A stretch of 64,000 nucleotides of DNA from Holtermannia corniformis (lineage: Eukaryota; Basidiomycota; Tremellomycetes; Holtermanniales): positions 238,226 through 302,225 of the forward strand of contig BCIJ01000009.1 in assembly GCA_001599935.1 (NCBI GenBank), in the 5' to 3' direction. The translations under genes and the position numbers were made by a program. The notes under the pieces were generated by a model. That model was given only the letters and a program-made list of their open reading frames with translations, had not been told where the DNA came from and did no database searches. This document shows, in pieces, positions 41,220 through 51,854 of this stretch. Numbering within the stretch: the first letter of the stretch is position 1; every line of letters begins with the position of its first letter.

Positions 41220-42934
41220 CTAATCGTGCTTCCAACTGCCAGCAAAGTTATGTTGGACCATGGCTTGTTCGCCTAAGAAAATGAGTGGTGTATAGACGCA
41301 CAAGGTGGCACTCACTGGTTGCAAGTCCGGCACCGAATGTCCCAACTCCTGGCGAGAAACCAGTGACTGGCAGTTGTTAGAATCACACGCACCTGCGCCA
41401 GATCGACGACGTCGACATACCGGGTAGAACGACAACCTCGCCGATGCGTAAAGGTCGCTTGAGATCCTTGAGATCCGTCCACTTGACACCATACTTGACG
41501 CGCAGATAGCTGTGACAGTTAGGCAGGGTTCATGACGCGTGATCGCAGTCCTCACCTCAGCACGGCGTCCGTGAACACACCGGGACCGGTCCAGTTCATG
41601 ACACCGACAGGCCCGCCGGCCTTGGGCTCGTCAAGGTGCGAGATGGACGCCACGCCCTGCGCAGCGTCCTCATTGCCTTCACTGAGCAGTGACTCGACGA
41701 TTTGCCGCTGCTGGCGCGACCAATCGAGGGCGTACGCCGTCGAGTGCACGATCCGTAGTAACGCGGACAACATGATAGGATGATGAGGGGCAGACGCAAT
41801 CGTCCACTGTACGATTTGAAGCTGGATCTCGTGTAAGTCACGAGCACGATGCAGTCAAAGAGACTCACCGGACGCGGCCACCAGTCGTTCCAATCCTCTC
41901 GCTCGCCAACGTCTGCCTCTATGCCAACAATCACACTGGGTGGTGCCAAGCCGCTGGCTCTTTCCTCAGCCGTCATCCAGTCACCGTTTTGCCAGAAAGT
42001 GGGGTTTGCTCCCCATTGGTCGATCGGTCTGAGTTTTTGAGTATCGGTATCCGTGTAAACACCGCCACGCAGAGCGAGTAGCAGGTAGCGCAAGGTGTCA
42101 GCGCGCTACTCTGAGTCAGCATGATTTTCAGTCTCGGACGGATGCGTACATGTATCCCGCTCGGCAGTGCATTCCAAAGCAACTCCAACTTGCTTCCCGA
42201 TAAGTCTTGTTTCACCCATAGGGCCGCCTCGCTAAGAACCTGTCAACAAGACCCATGCGACCGACTCAATCAGCTCACTCATCAGAAACAAGATTCCAGT
42301 CCCAACCATCTTCGTTTTGCCAGCTTTGAATTTCGAAACCGGCCTCGCCATTTGCAGGCTCCGTTTTCGCCGTCTGCCACAAGCTTTTGCTGTCAACCAG
42401 CGGGTTTTTTACTGTCGCCACATCGTCCAGATATCCGTCCAAAGAATCGAGCAGTGTTTCTTGCCGTTCATTCGGGAAGCTGCTGCGGATGAAGGCGGCA
42501 AGGGCCGTGCGATAAGACGCCTTGTCGTTTGGCCCGAGGTTGTACGTGTTGTCGGCGGCCCTGCCGAGGTTTGACAGAGGTACTGGTTCCGATCCCGTGT
42601 CTTCCAAAGGAGCCAGACCCTCTAGCAGGGTGATCGGGTCTATATCGTCGCCCCAATAACGAGCTGGTGGTTGATAAGATGGCTCGATGGTTTCGACCGG
42701 CACGTCAATGATATCGACCGGCGTATCTACCACCCATGTTCCCTCGTCCATGATTCGTGGCCCCCGCTCGAACAACAACGCGGACAAATCGATATCGAAG
42801 ATGTAGAGCGCGCAGAGGAAGAACCCGGCAGCAACGGCCGCTTGATGAAGAGAACGTCGAGTTCGCAGCGACGTCGACGGCGCGGCCGACACTGGCAGCG
42901 GCAACGTCGGACTCATCAGCTTGACCGCCATCAC
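41220..42934 (-). CDS. GT32 mannosyltransferase (Och1/Hoc1-type)
   Basis: Golgi type II membrane protein that adds mannose to N-glycans or sphingolipids. An N-terminal anchor (AVAAGFFLCALYIFDIDLSA) follows a short cytosolic tail. The catalytic region, split by introns, reads LELLWNALPSGIHRADTLRY, LLLALRGGVYTDTDTQKLRP (TDTD is the DXD metal site), IVGIEADVGEREDW, then VMNWTGPGVFTDAVLRYL and VTGFSPGVGTFGAG, ending MVQHNFAGSWKHD. The order and the WTGPG and GSW motifs are those of Och1-like enzymes. Acceptor and linkage cannot be told. It converges with the DenD-like gene. Confidence 0.88.
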
Positions 42935-43711
42935 TGCAGTGGTTATCGCAGTGATGGAGAAGTGATGAGCCGCCGTGCTGCGCGCAAGTCTGCGATTGCG
43001 ACTGCGCCAACTGTACCAATCTCGAGGGCTTGACTACGCAACGGCTAAATCTGGCAATGTGGCGACTCGGACGACTCGGGCGCCACGGCCGCCCTTCCGA
43101 CGTAACGCAAATGGCAGATGGGCGGGCGCTTGGCGAGCTTGGAGCCTTGGTTATTGTTCTGTTTTGCTTGGAAGATTGACGTGACAGCTTGCCAATCACA
43201 GCGCTACGAGGTGTCCTCCCGGTCACCAAGGAATATTGCAGGCATCGATCGACGTCACTGTGCCTTGCTAATGATGAGCACGGGCTCTCCGTGGCGAAAG
43301 AGCGTTTCTGTGGAGACTGACATTTGCCATCATTGTCAATTGGACTGAGCAGATCAAGCAACTTCTCGGCTGGCATGTGCATCTCTGCAGGCGATACATC
43401 GGCGCCGATAATTACAATCGCCAGCTGAGCGGGCATGTCATGCCCGGACCTCCGCGCCAGTAGACCTTATGCGGCGCAACCGCGAACCGCCGCCCGATGC
43501 GCACCTTGTATCACAAGCAGACACATATATGTGCGCTCAAGGTTGTCAATTGCGATTTACCAGCAGCCCAGCACCACAGGACACGTACTGTAAGTGGGTC
43601 CCTTGAATAAGTCGCCACCTGAATCTATAAGTCAGTCGGCCGACAAGCCGATCTTCGGCGTCTGCTCAGCTTGCTTGCGTATGCATTACTTGCTACCGAC
43701 ATCCACCTACA
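42935..43711. promoter_or_regulatory. Long divergent intergenic region, GT32 / sulfiredoxin
   Basis: 777 bases without a supported gene. A long minus-strand frame crosses it (to 43436) but has no motif. No TTACTAA (Yap1) site is visible ahead of sulfiredoxin. Confidence 0.4.
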
Positions 43712-44183
43712 ATGACGTCTGAAGTACAGCACGCCTCGACTAGCAAGTTTGCCGATGACTCCAAGCCGATCGTTGAGGTGGCTATGAAGGAGATCAGGCG
43801 GCCGCTTCCTTCGCTGCTTGACGAGGACAAGGTCAAGCAGTTCATGGAGGAGATGAAGGTCAGCTCGATCGCTTGATGTCTTGCGAGTCGATGCTGATAC
43901 CGCGACAGGAAGGCGCAGACTTTACGCCAATTGAGATCATGAAGGTTACAGGCCAGCTCAAGAGCAATCCCGAGGTGACTGAAACGCGGTATTACTCGGT
44001 TGGAGGTTGCCACCGGCAAGTTGTCGTACTCTGGCTTTGGGTCAGCTGTCACTGACGGATGTGGGTCAACATAGCTTCGAAGCGACAAAGAGGCTGGAGC
44101 TGCCTACCATCCGTGCTCGGATTATCAACATGCCGCCGAAGCAGCTGTCGATATATCTCGGGACAGGGAGTCCTTTCAAGTGA
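43712..44183 (+). CDS. SRX1: Sulfiredoxin
   Basis: ATP-dependent reductase that rescues over-oxidised 2-Cys peroxiredoxins (Cys-sulfinic acid to sulfenic acid). Three exons (43712-43858, 43909-44015, 44075-44183) give 120 residues, normal length. Family blocks: VAMKEIRRPLPSLLDEDKV, FTPIEIMKVTGQL, and the active-site loop YYSVGGCHRFEATKRL with the catalytic Cys. The usual loop reads SFGGCHRY, so both aromatic flanks are changed. The C-terminus IINMPPKQLSIYLG is conserved. The second intron (44016-44074) begins GCAAGT, a GC-AG intron; a GT donor nearby gives the wrong frame. Confidence 0.93.
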
Positions 44184-44502
44184 TACCCGCCGCTGTACTA
44201 GTACGCAGGTTAGGACGCAAATAGATGAAGCGCGTAGATTTCCTGCCTGAAATGTGTCCCTATTTGACCAATCCTTCATGTCCGACTGTAGATCCCTCAG
44301 CACACGAGGCATACTTGTACTGGTTGCCGACTATGCACTGCCTAATGAGCTGCGCGCGTACAAGAGGACACTCAGTTGGGAAGATTGGGCGGTGAGAGCG
44401 AAGCAGACTTGGCCAACTGGACAGGCGCGAGGCATGTAAAATGAGAAGATATCCGCATGCATCCCCAACGACATCGGTTCCGCAGCAGCCCTTCAGATAC
44501 GC
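44184..44502. other. Convergent spacer SRX1 / RPLP1
   Basis: 319 bases; only short forward frames without motifs. Contains 3' ends of both genes. Confidence 0.4.
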
Positions 44503-44985
44503 TTAGTCGAAGAGACCGAAGCCCTGAGTACTTGGTCAGTCTTCACGTTCACAACTGAACGGGGTGTACACACCATGTCGTCGTCCGACTCCTCCTTCTC
44601 CTCAACCTTCTTCTCCTCAACGGCCTCGGCAGCAGGGGCGGCGTCACCACCGGCAGCGGCAGCGGGGCCAGCGGCGGCAGGGGCACCGCCACCACCAACG
44701 TTGGTCAAGAGCGACTTGACGTCCTTGCCGTCAAGGGCCTTGGCGAGGAGCGAGGCCCAGATGGGCTCGAGCTCGACCTTGGCGGCCGAGGTGAGGGCGT
44801 GAATCTTCTCGCCCTAAAGGAGATGTCAGACAAACATCCAAAATTCTGCAGCGAGCCTCCACGTACAGTGATCTCAACACCCTCGTCGGCAAGGATGAGA
44901 GCCGCGTAGGTAGCAGCCAAAGATTGGTCAGACTGAGCAGTGCATCAGTACAGAGAATACCGCAGCAGCGAAGAGCACGAACCAT
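44503..44985 (-). CDS. RPLP1: 60S acidic ribosomal protein P1
   Basis: Stalk protein of the large subunit, partner of P2 on uL10, recruits elongation factors. The chain is Met, then [59 protein letters not shown], an Ala/Gly hinge, and the universal tail [14 protein letters not shown]. The first coding exon is the ATG alone: the donor GTTCGT follows it directly and the acceptor is at 44933. Two more introns lie after VEIT and before GFGLFD. A CACGTG element at 45123-45128 is about 140 bases upstream. Confidence 0.95.
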
Positions 44986-45131
44986 TGCTCAGAGTCTACA
45001 AGTGTTGAGGTTGAGCAGCCGAGCGCCCGCCTTGCACACTCTGAGCGACGGACCAGTTTCGCGGAAGTAAATTTCACTCTGATTTGGAGGCCAAGTCACG
45101 GTTTGATAACAATAGTGCATGTCACGTGAAA

Positions 45132-47847
45132 TTAGCTAGTGGCGGGTGGCCGTGCAAACTTGAGCACGATCCGAGACGGTGGTGTGCCGGCCGGCGGTGG
45201 GGTTGTAGGATTAGAGGGTGTGCGCACAAGGGGATTAGAAGGGAGCGATGGAGTCTGCGTTGTCGACGGAGTATCTGTGTTCGACGTGCTAGGTTTTGTG
45301 TCCTGTCGATACGGTACCGCATCGCCAGCATCAGGTGACGGGTTTGCTATCGGCTCGCTCTCCGTTGGCGCAACCAGTAGATCGTTCGGGCTTTGTTGCT
45401 GAGCATTCGTTGAATCCTCCTTCTTGACTTTCAGCGTTTCTTGTCCTTCTCGAGGCTTTGCCACCCTGGCAGCCCGTTTGCCAACCGGCGAGCCGAGTTC
45501 GTACACTTGCGAATAGTGATCTGCCGGCGCCTTTTGTCGCTCACGCAAAGTCATTCTGCCCGACGCCGTCGTGGCTGGTGATGGAGCCGCACTCGCCGGT
45601 AGCGATGCCTCTGCAGCGCCCGCGTCTTCCCAGTGGGACACGAGAGCGTGGGTGCGCTTGAGGGTCTCATCGGAGTTGAACTCGGACGTCAAGGGGACGA
45701 GTTTGCCATTCCGACGTCGCTTTGTCGCTCGTTCCAACTGATGGCATCAGACCTCATGATGTGCCACTGGAAGCCGGCGTACCTTGATGAGCTCTGGCGC
45801 GGACCACCATTCATCTACCCCTGGACGTCCCAGCAGCCCACATACGTGTCCCATGGCACCACTCGTGAGAGCGCGATCGCTGTAACCACCCTCGAGCACA
45901 GACACAATCTTCCCACCAGCATACTTGTCGGCGAAAGCGGTGATGTCGCGGGTGTAGCGCGCGAAGAAGGATGCCTGGCGTTCGTGATCAGCCTATCACA
46001 GTGTCGTGGGTAGCGTCCACGTACCGGTACCCGCCGATCGTGTCTCTGCATCCCCTGATGTTCATGTTCGCATGCGTCAAAGCCAGCACTGCGCATATCA
46101 GTAGACGAGCGACAAGTGGAGATGGCGTACCTGATGAAGACAATGGTCCGTTCAGCCGAGGCTTGGGTCTCTTTCAGGAAGGTCGCCGCTCGCTCAAGAA
46201 GAGCGAGGTATTTCGGATAGTTCCGCTCATAGAAATCGGCTTCGGACTCGTACGGCTGCAAGTGGACGTTCTCACTGTGACCGCATCAGCAAAATCGTGT
46301 TTAGGCAGAGGAGTGAGAGCTTACATGTACTGCCCGTGACTTGCTACGCAAACGGAAGCGTCCCGTATCAAGTCCAGATCGCCGTCCTGCGATTGCTCAG
46401 TCAAGTCCACTCAGTAACTCAGGCGCTTACTTCGCACGGATAGCTCCACTGCATCGATGCGTTAACCAATACGCCGTGGGTTGTGCAGGCGCGGACGTAC
46501 TATGTCATGCACAGAACCATAGAACCCCTTCCAGCCCCTTCGTATCCGACCGTTCGCATCCCTTGTCACCGGCTTCCCAGCGGCGCGCTGCAGGTCGTCT
46601 GCGTGTGAGGCTGCGTTCAGGGGCATGACTAGCGCTTGGGTACCGTTGCCTGTGCGGCAAATCAGCGGCCGGCCACTCTCAGGGGTCTTGCTCACCGTGG
46701 TGAAGGTCAAAGTCGAGGATGATGGCGCGGTCAACGTCCTCGGTCAGGTATGCTGCCGTCGTCAGATGACATGACGCCGTAGCCTGTGACGAGCTTACCG
46801 TGCATGGCTCCAACCACTACATTGTCTGGTCATAAGTGATCAGTATCATCCATATAGAAGACAAGCCACGCACTGATGTAGCAAAAGCTCAAGATCACGT
46901 CAGTCTCTCACTCATCTCACGTGCTCGACATACCCCGAAGGCTCGTCCTCGCCGCAATGATGCCCTGGCGGCCGGATTGCGCAGAACGCGCGTTTGACGG
47001 CTGATGCCTTGGTCGATGGCTCGGCAACTGAGGACGTTGTTTCGCTAGGACGACAGACGTCTGTCACTGCTTGGCACACACTCTGTACCTATGAGATGCA
47101 TGAGCGATCAGCGACCGAACGACGTCGAGCAAAGTTGGCGCACGCACGGCACCCTCCATTGCCACGATGCTTCCGGGACCAAGATATAGATCACCAGGGT
47201 TTAGGTCTAGTCCCTCTGGTATCTCGCAGCCCGTCTCTACCGCGGATCAGCACCTTACTTGCAGTCGATGACCAGCAGGAATCACGCTTGATCCGTTCCG
47301 GTGCTTCAAGCGCCCACTTTACAAGGCGCTGCATGTATTCTGACCTTGGAATATCTGGATGAGAACGGGACGACGATGTAAGAGATGGAAATGGTGCCTC
47401 TGGTGGTGGCGCGTGGGAGAGGTTGACGGCGGCATGATTGATCAATAGGTTGCCTGGGATTGCTGGTGGAGGAGGTGATGGCATGACCGAGAGGACTTGA
47501 ATGGGCACGAAGGACACCCGACCGCGAGTGATCGGTGTCTGCAAGCTGAGACTGTCTAGGAGCGAAGAGAGATCGTCCTGCGTGTTTGAAGCCGGCGGGG
47601 TCGCGAAGCCTGCAAGTGCCGGAGTGGGCTCTGGCTGCTGAGTGGCAAGTCGGCGTGATGCCACGTCCTCCGCTTCAACGCGAGCCACGGCAGCTGCCAC
47701 GCCGACCATGACTGCTCGCAGACGTTCCGGACGCTCGAAGATGTGTGACGAGTCGGCGTGGCGAATATACTTGTGTTGCAGACATGCTGGTTGAAAGTAG
47801 ATCCCCAGCTTGCGAGGCTGGGATGTAGACGCTTGCGAGGTGGCCAT
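45132..47847 (-). CDS. HOS3: Hos3-type class II histone deacetylase
   Basis: Zn-dependent lysine deacetylase, roughly 750-800 residues over many introns. Start: MATSQASTSQPRKLGIYFQP, then HADSSHIFERPERLRAVMVG. An Hos3-like insert follows with Pro/Ser linkers. The catalytic half reads GDLYLGPGSIVAMEGAV, AFCAIRPPGHHCGEDEP, GFCYINNVVVGAMHG, FDLHHGNGTQALVMPLN, IVFISAGFDACEHE and VSVLEGGYSDRAL. The HH dyad and Asp/His zinc ligands are present. The C-terminus is a long basic Ser/Pro-rich tail ending RIVLKFARPPATS, suggesting bud-neck or chromatin targeting (known for yeast Hos3 localisation). A 14-base exon (46875-46888) codes the CYI of GFCYINN. Confidence 0.9.
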
Positions 47848-48145
47848 GGCACCTTATGACAGCAAACCAACGGCTCGTGACGCGTTCTGGAGCGCTCGAG
47901 CTGTCTGGCAGTGATCTACAAGGAAAGTCAAGCTGGTTCCTGAGCGACCACAACAAATCGCTGATGGTCCGTGCTCCGCGAAGATTCCCGACCTGTTTGT
48001 CTCAAAGGACTGTGCAGGCGAGGATCATTAGCGACCACCAGTGCAGCATCGCTGCCTGTCAGCTCACCCAAGGCAGTATACTCGCAGCTCCCATCGAAAG
48101 CATCAAGAGCTGCCACGACTGAGAGACGTCGTGAGACTTGCCAAG
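47848..48145. promoter_or_regulatory. Divergent promoter, HOS3 / RSC4-type gene
   Basis: 298 bases between start codons of two chromatin genes. No separate gene. Confidence 0.35.
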
Positions 48146-50430
48146 ATGTCAACGACGCGTGCTGGCAACGCGGTCGCTAGCTCTTCAACCGCCGAACGCA
48201 GCGTGTCAGCAGACGTCAAACCATCAGTTGGGAGTGACGGTGTCGAGAGGAAGATCAAACGACGGATTCCGGTCCATGACACATCCGTCATCCTGAGTGA
48301 AGGCCGATCCAAGCGGCGGCGGACACCGACGCCTCCGCCGCCAAAGGGCGAGAAGGAAGCCGATGCCGCCAACGAGCCCAAAGATCCCGAGCGAGCAGCG
48401 AGACTTGGCATGGAAGTGTATCAGGCCATCGTTGCAGCGCAGGATCGCGAGTAAGTCTACTGTTGGTCAGCGTGACCCTGCTGAGAACGCAACAGTGGAA
48501 CAGTCATGTCAACACCATTCGTTAAACTACCGCCAAAGGTAATTCTCGCTACCAACCGGTGCACCGCGCCTGATATATCTGCGAACAGCGTCAATACCCC
48601 GACTATTACGAGCTCATCAAGCACCCCTTGTCACTCGAGATTGTGCACGACAAGCTCAAAGCCAAACAATACGAGACGTTCGAGGCCGTGTGTCGTGACC
48701 TATCGCAAATCTGGGTCAACGCCAAGCGCTGTGAGCGAGGAGGGTATGGACGCACTCATGACTAACAACACAGACAACACGAGCGATTCGGTCCTGTTCC
48801 TGTACGCCAAAAAGCTGCACGTGGGTTGTATACGGGACGGTCTACAAGCTGACTGACTCATGATCAGAAACTCACCAAGACGAAGCACGAAGACTTGGTT
48901 GCGCAGGTCGCCAAGCCTCAAGCACCTGCAGACGACTCGGATTCGGAAAGAGAAGGCGAACCAGTCTCGACCTATAACGTCGCGAGCCCGGCCGTAGGTG
49001 ACGAGGGCGACGATGTGGATATGGACCCGACCGCTCCAGCAAGATCGCCAAACAACTCTCGGACGGGCCGGAAGCGAGGCAGCTACTTCAAAAATGGGCC
49101 GACGGTATACAAGTTGATCAAACCGGCTCTCAAGTTACTCGTCTCAGCGACGGCAAAGAAGTAGGCTGACGTGACCTCTCGATGCTCACTGACACCCGCC
49201 GACAGTCAATCAGGGCACCTGTTGTCAACAATGTTCATGCGGCTTCCCGACAAGGCTCTTTTCCCCGACTATTACCAAGTCATCCCACACCCCGTCTCAT
49301 TCGAGGAGATTGAGGTGTGTAGCCGAGGGGGGGACGTCCGAAGCGTTACTGACAGATGTGCAGCGCAAACTCACCGCGCGGCAGTATCAGACGTACAACG
49401 ACTTTATAGCCGAAGTCGATCGGATGTGCCAAAACGCGATGCTGTATAATGTGGAAGAGAGCGAGGTTTACCAGGACGCATTGGAGATCCAAGTCTGTTT
49501 AGCGGTGTGCTGTGAAACCGAGCTGACAGTAAGCAGGAACGACTGCGGCAGATCGAGGCCGACATCCAGCACAAGCTGGCAAATCCGGCGCCGAAACCGA
49601 TCAAGATCAAACTGGCGACGGCGCCGGTTGTGCCGCAGCTGCAGCCGCAGTCGCTCCGTGTGCATCTACCTCTGCCGGGTCCTGCGAGCGCCGTGCCGGG
49701 ACCAACGCCGCAGCCGAGCACACCAGCGACTGCGGCGACTCCTGCGTCTGCACCGACAGCAGCGCCAGCGCCTACTCAACCCAGATTGCCCGACGGTCGA
49801 GTCTCGGCCGAGATTGTGCAAAGCCTGAAGAACTTTGCCAAGCCTGAGCAAGTACGGTGGCACGGGACGCTCAGCAGCCAGCAACAGGGCACGCTACAGA
49901 CTTTACTGGCTGCAGCTGCAAACTTGACGAGGTCAAGTGCTACGCCCGCCTCAGCGCGGCCACAGCTTGCGGAACAGCCAGCCGCAACACGAGTCAACAC
50001 CCCGCCTGTGGCTGGCGATCGCGCGCCCGCAGCCAAGCCTTCGATCCGCTATCTCCTGTTCGGATTCCGCCCGGGATCCACCTCGCCAACGGCAAAGTTC
50101 CACGCGGTGCGACTACAGAACTACCGGGGTGTCGTGAGCCACGCTGTGACGGTCGGTCTCGAGACCAATGTGCTCGAATTGGCGGCGTTCCCGGCACAAC
50201 CGGTCGCACAAGCCAGCAGCGCCGGTGCCGCGTCTCCCATCAAGCGCCCAGAGCTGGTCGCCAAGATCAACGGGATCACGGCTCCATCTCCGACACCTAG
50301 TATCGGCCAAGACGCAGCAGACGTCGGTCACAAATGGACACTGTCGTTCCCGATCCAGCTCGCGAGTTTGGTGCTGGAAGTCTCGGGTCCGGGAGGGTCC
50401 AGTACGGTGTACGTGAATCGGCAGTATTGA
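48146..50430 (+). CDS. RSC4: Rsc4-type tandem bromodomain protein
   Basis: Chromatin-remodelling subunit that binds acetyl-lysine. The N-terminus is basic. Bromodomain 1: FVKLPPKRQYPDYYELIKHP, LSLEIVHDKLKAKQYETFEA and VNAKRYNTSDSVLFLYA with the acetyl-lysine-binding Asn. A linker with SDSEREGE follows. Bromodomain 2: MFMRLPDKALFPDYYQVIPH, RQYQTYNDFIAEVDRMCQNA and MLYNVEESEVYQDA. After a Pro/Ala-rich linker, the C-terminal part (SIRYLLFGFRPGSTSPTAKF, KWTLSFPIQLASLVLEVSG) resembles the conserved Rsc4 end. Very roughly 650 residues. The ATG at 48146 follows a minimal leader. Its stop codon is only 14 bases from that of the next gene. Confidence 0.85.
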
Positions 50431-50444
50431 TGCATGCGTGCGCG

Positions 50445-51560
50445 CTAGCAAACGTGTTCGATTGCCGGCGCGACCCCGCGAGGGCCGAGATCGGCCACGA
50501 CGCGACGCTCAAACATCTCCATCATGAGTTCGGACAGCGCGGCCGTGAGCTTGCCGTCATAACGGCCTTTACTGCTTTCGTCGCGCACAAAGGCGTGTTG
50601 CGCGGGGACTTCGATGAACTGATATCATGATCAGCCGTGATCCCATTCATGCAGAGACGCACGCTGAACTCAACCCCGGCATCATTCATCTCCTTGCGGA
50701 TCAGATCCCTGCCCTCTCTCGGGACATGGTTGTCCTGTAGTCCAAAGACCATAGAGACCTCGCCCTTGTTTGACAATTCACCGGCACGGATGCGGATCAG
50801 AGTGTCGTCTGATTTCCCGGCGCCGAGGGTCGCGCTGTGGACGTCTGTCCCGAACCAGCAGAAGGTCGCTAGCACGCGCGGGTCGAATGCGGCCTGTGGG
50901 TCGGTCGTGTCAGTGTGGGTGCAAGGATGCAGGGACTGCGACTGGCACGAAGAGCGAGATGACCGCCGAGGCACATGCCGGTTGCTATATCCTATGTCAG
51001 CTGGAACTTGGTTCAGCAGAGGATTATTGGACCAACATGCGATCCGGCCATTGCAGCTCGGCAGCGATGTCAGCAAGTCGATGGACAGCGTCGCGTCCTG
51101 TGGCCTGTCAGCCGATGCATGCCGAGCCTTGGGTATCAGCACCGACCTCGTCGTAGGATTCGACCGTCTTTGTGATCTTGAGCTCATTCCCGAGGTCAGT
51201 TCCTATCCACGACGGTCAACCTCAAGATCTGGTGGTAAGCGCAGCGCTCACCCGGTCCATCGTATGCGAGCGGTTCAGGCCCAACAAAGCCATGGTACGA
51301 AGAAGGTAGAGCGACGACAAACCCAGCCGAGGCAATGGTCTGACCGAATCGGAGTACGGGGCCCGTTACCTGCAACCCGAGCGAGTTGAGTGAATGAAAA
51401 CACGAGCGCACCATGCACAGACCTGGTAGATTTCAGAGAAGACGACGCAGCCTGGCCATTTGGCGTTTGGGAACCCGGGTACGTTGGGCTCGATCAAGAA
51501 GACGCGCATGGTTGAGCCATCTTTGGTTTGGACATCGCGGTGGGATTGCTTGACGAGCAT
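50445..51560 (-). CDS. Dienelactone hydrolase-family protein
   Basis: Alpha/beta hydrolase of the DLH family, cytosolic. Start MLVKQSHRDVQTKDGSTMRV, then WPGCVVFSEIYQVTGPVLRF, FGQTIASAGFVVALPSSYHG and GPGTDLG. The middle includes AFDPRVLATFCWFGTDVHSA, the Asp region SMVFGLQDNHVPREGRDLIR, and the His block VPAQHAFVRDESSKGRYDG; FVRDE is typical. The nucleophile elbow lies in an exon near 50980 where several joins are possible, so I cannot show the Cys or Ser directly. Substrate unknown; relatives cleave dienelactone or act on other esters. It converges with the RSC4-type gene. Confidence 0.82.
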
Positions 51561-51854
51561 TGTGGTGCGCGGTGTGGAGCTTGGCCTGGGCAGGATGCGC
51601 CGGGCCAATCGTCCGAAGACCTAGCAAAATCAACGAAAATGTGCTAGCGTGGTGCTAGACGTACCTTCCTATTTACCCGTGCCTGTGCCGAGAATAGCTT
51701 CAACTCTACTGTGGATGTTTGCTTCCCATCGATCCACGCGTCATTTGCTCACAACAGTGACGCACATGGTCCTTTCACAACCGAGCCTGCACCCTGCACA
51801 GTTTTAAAGCCAGGCCAACATCTCAAACCACCACCGCCAGTGACCAAGTAGACC
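51561..51854. promoter_or_regulatory. Divergent promoter, dienelactone hydrolase / PAP2 phosphatase
   Basis: 294 bases with no gene seen. Confidence 0.35.

Noticed and set aside
42705..43436. Long minus-strand frame upstream of the GT32 gene
   Set aside because: It overlaps the GT32 N-terminus in another frame and has no motif or splice signals of its own.
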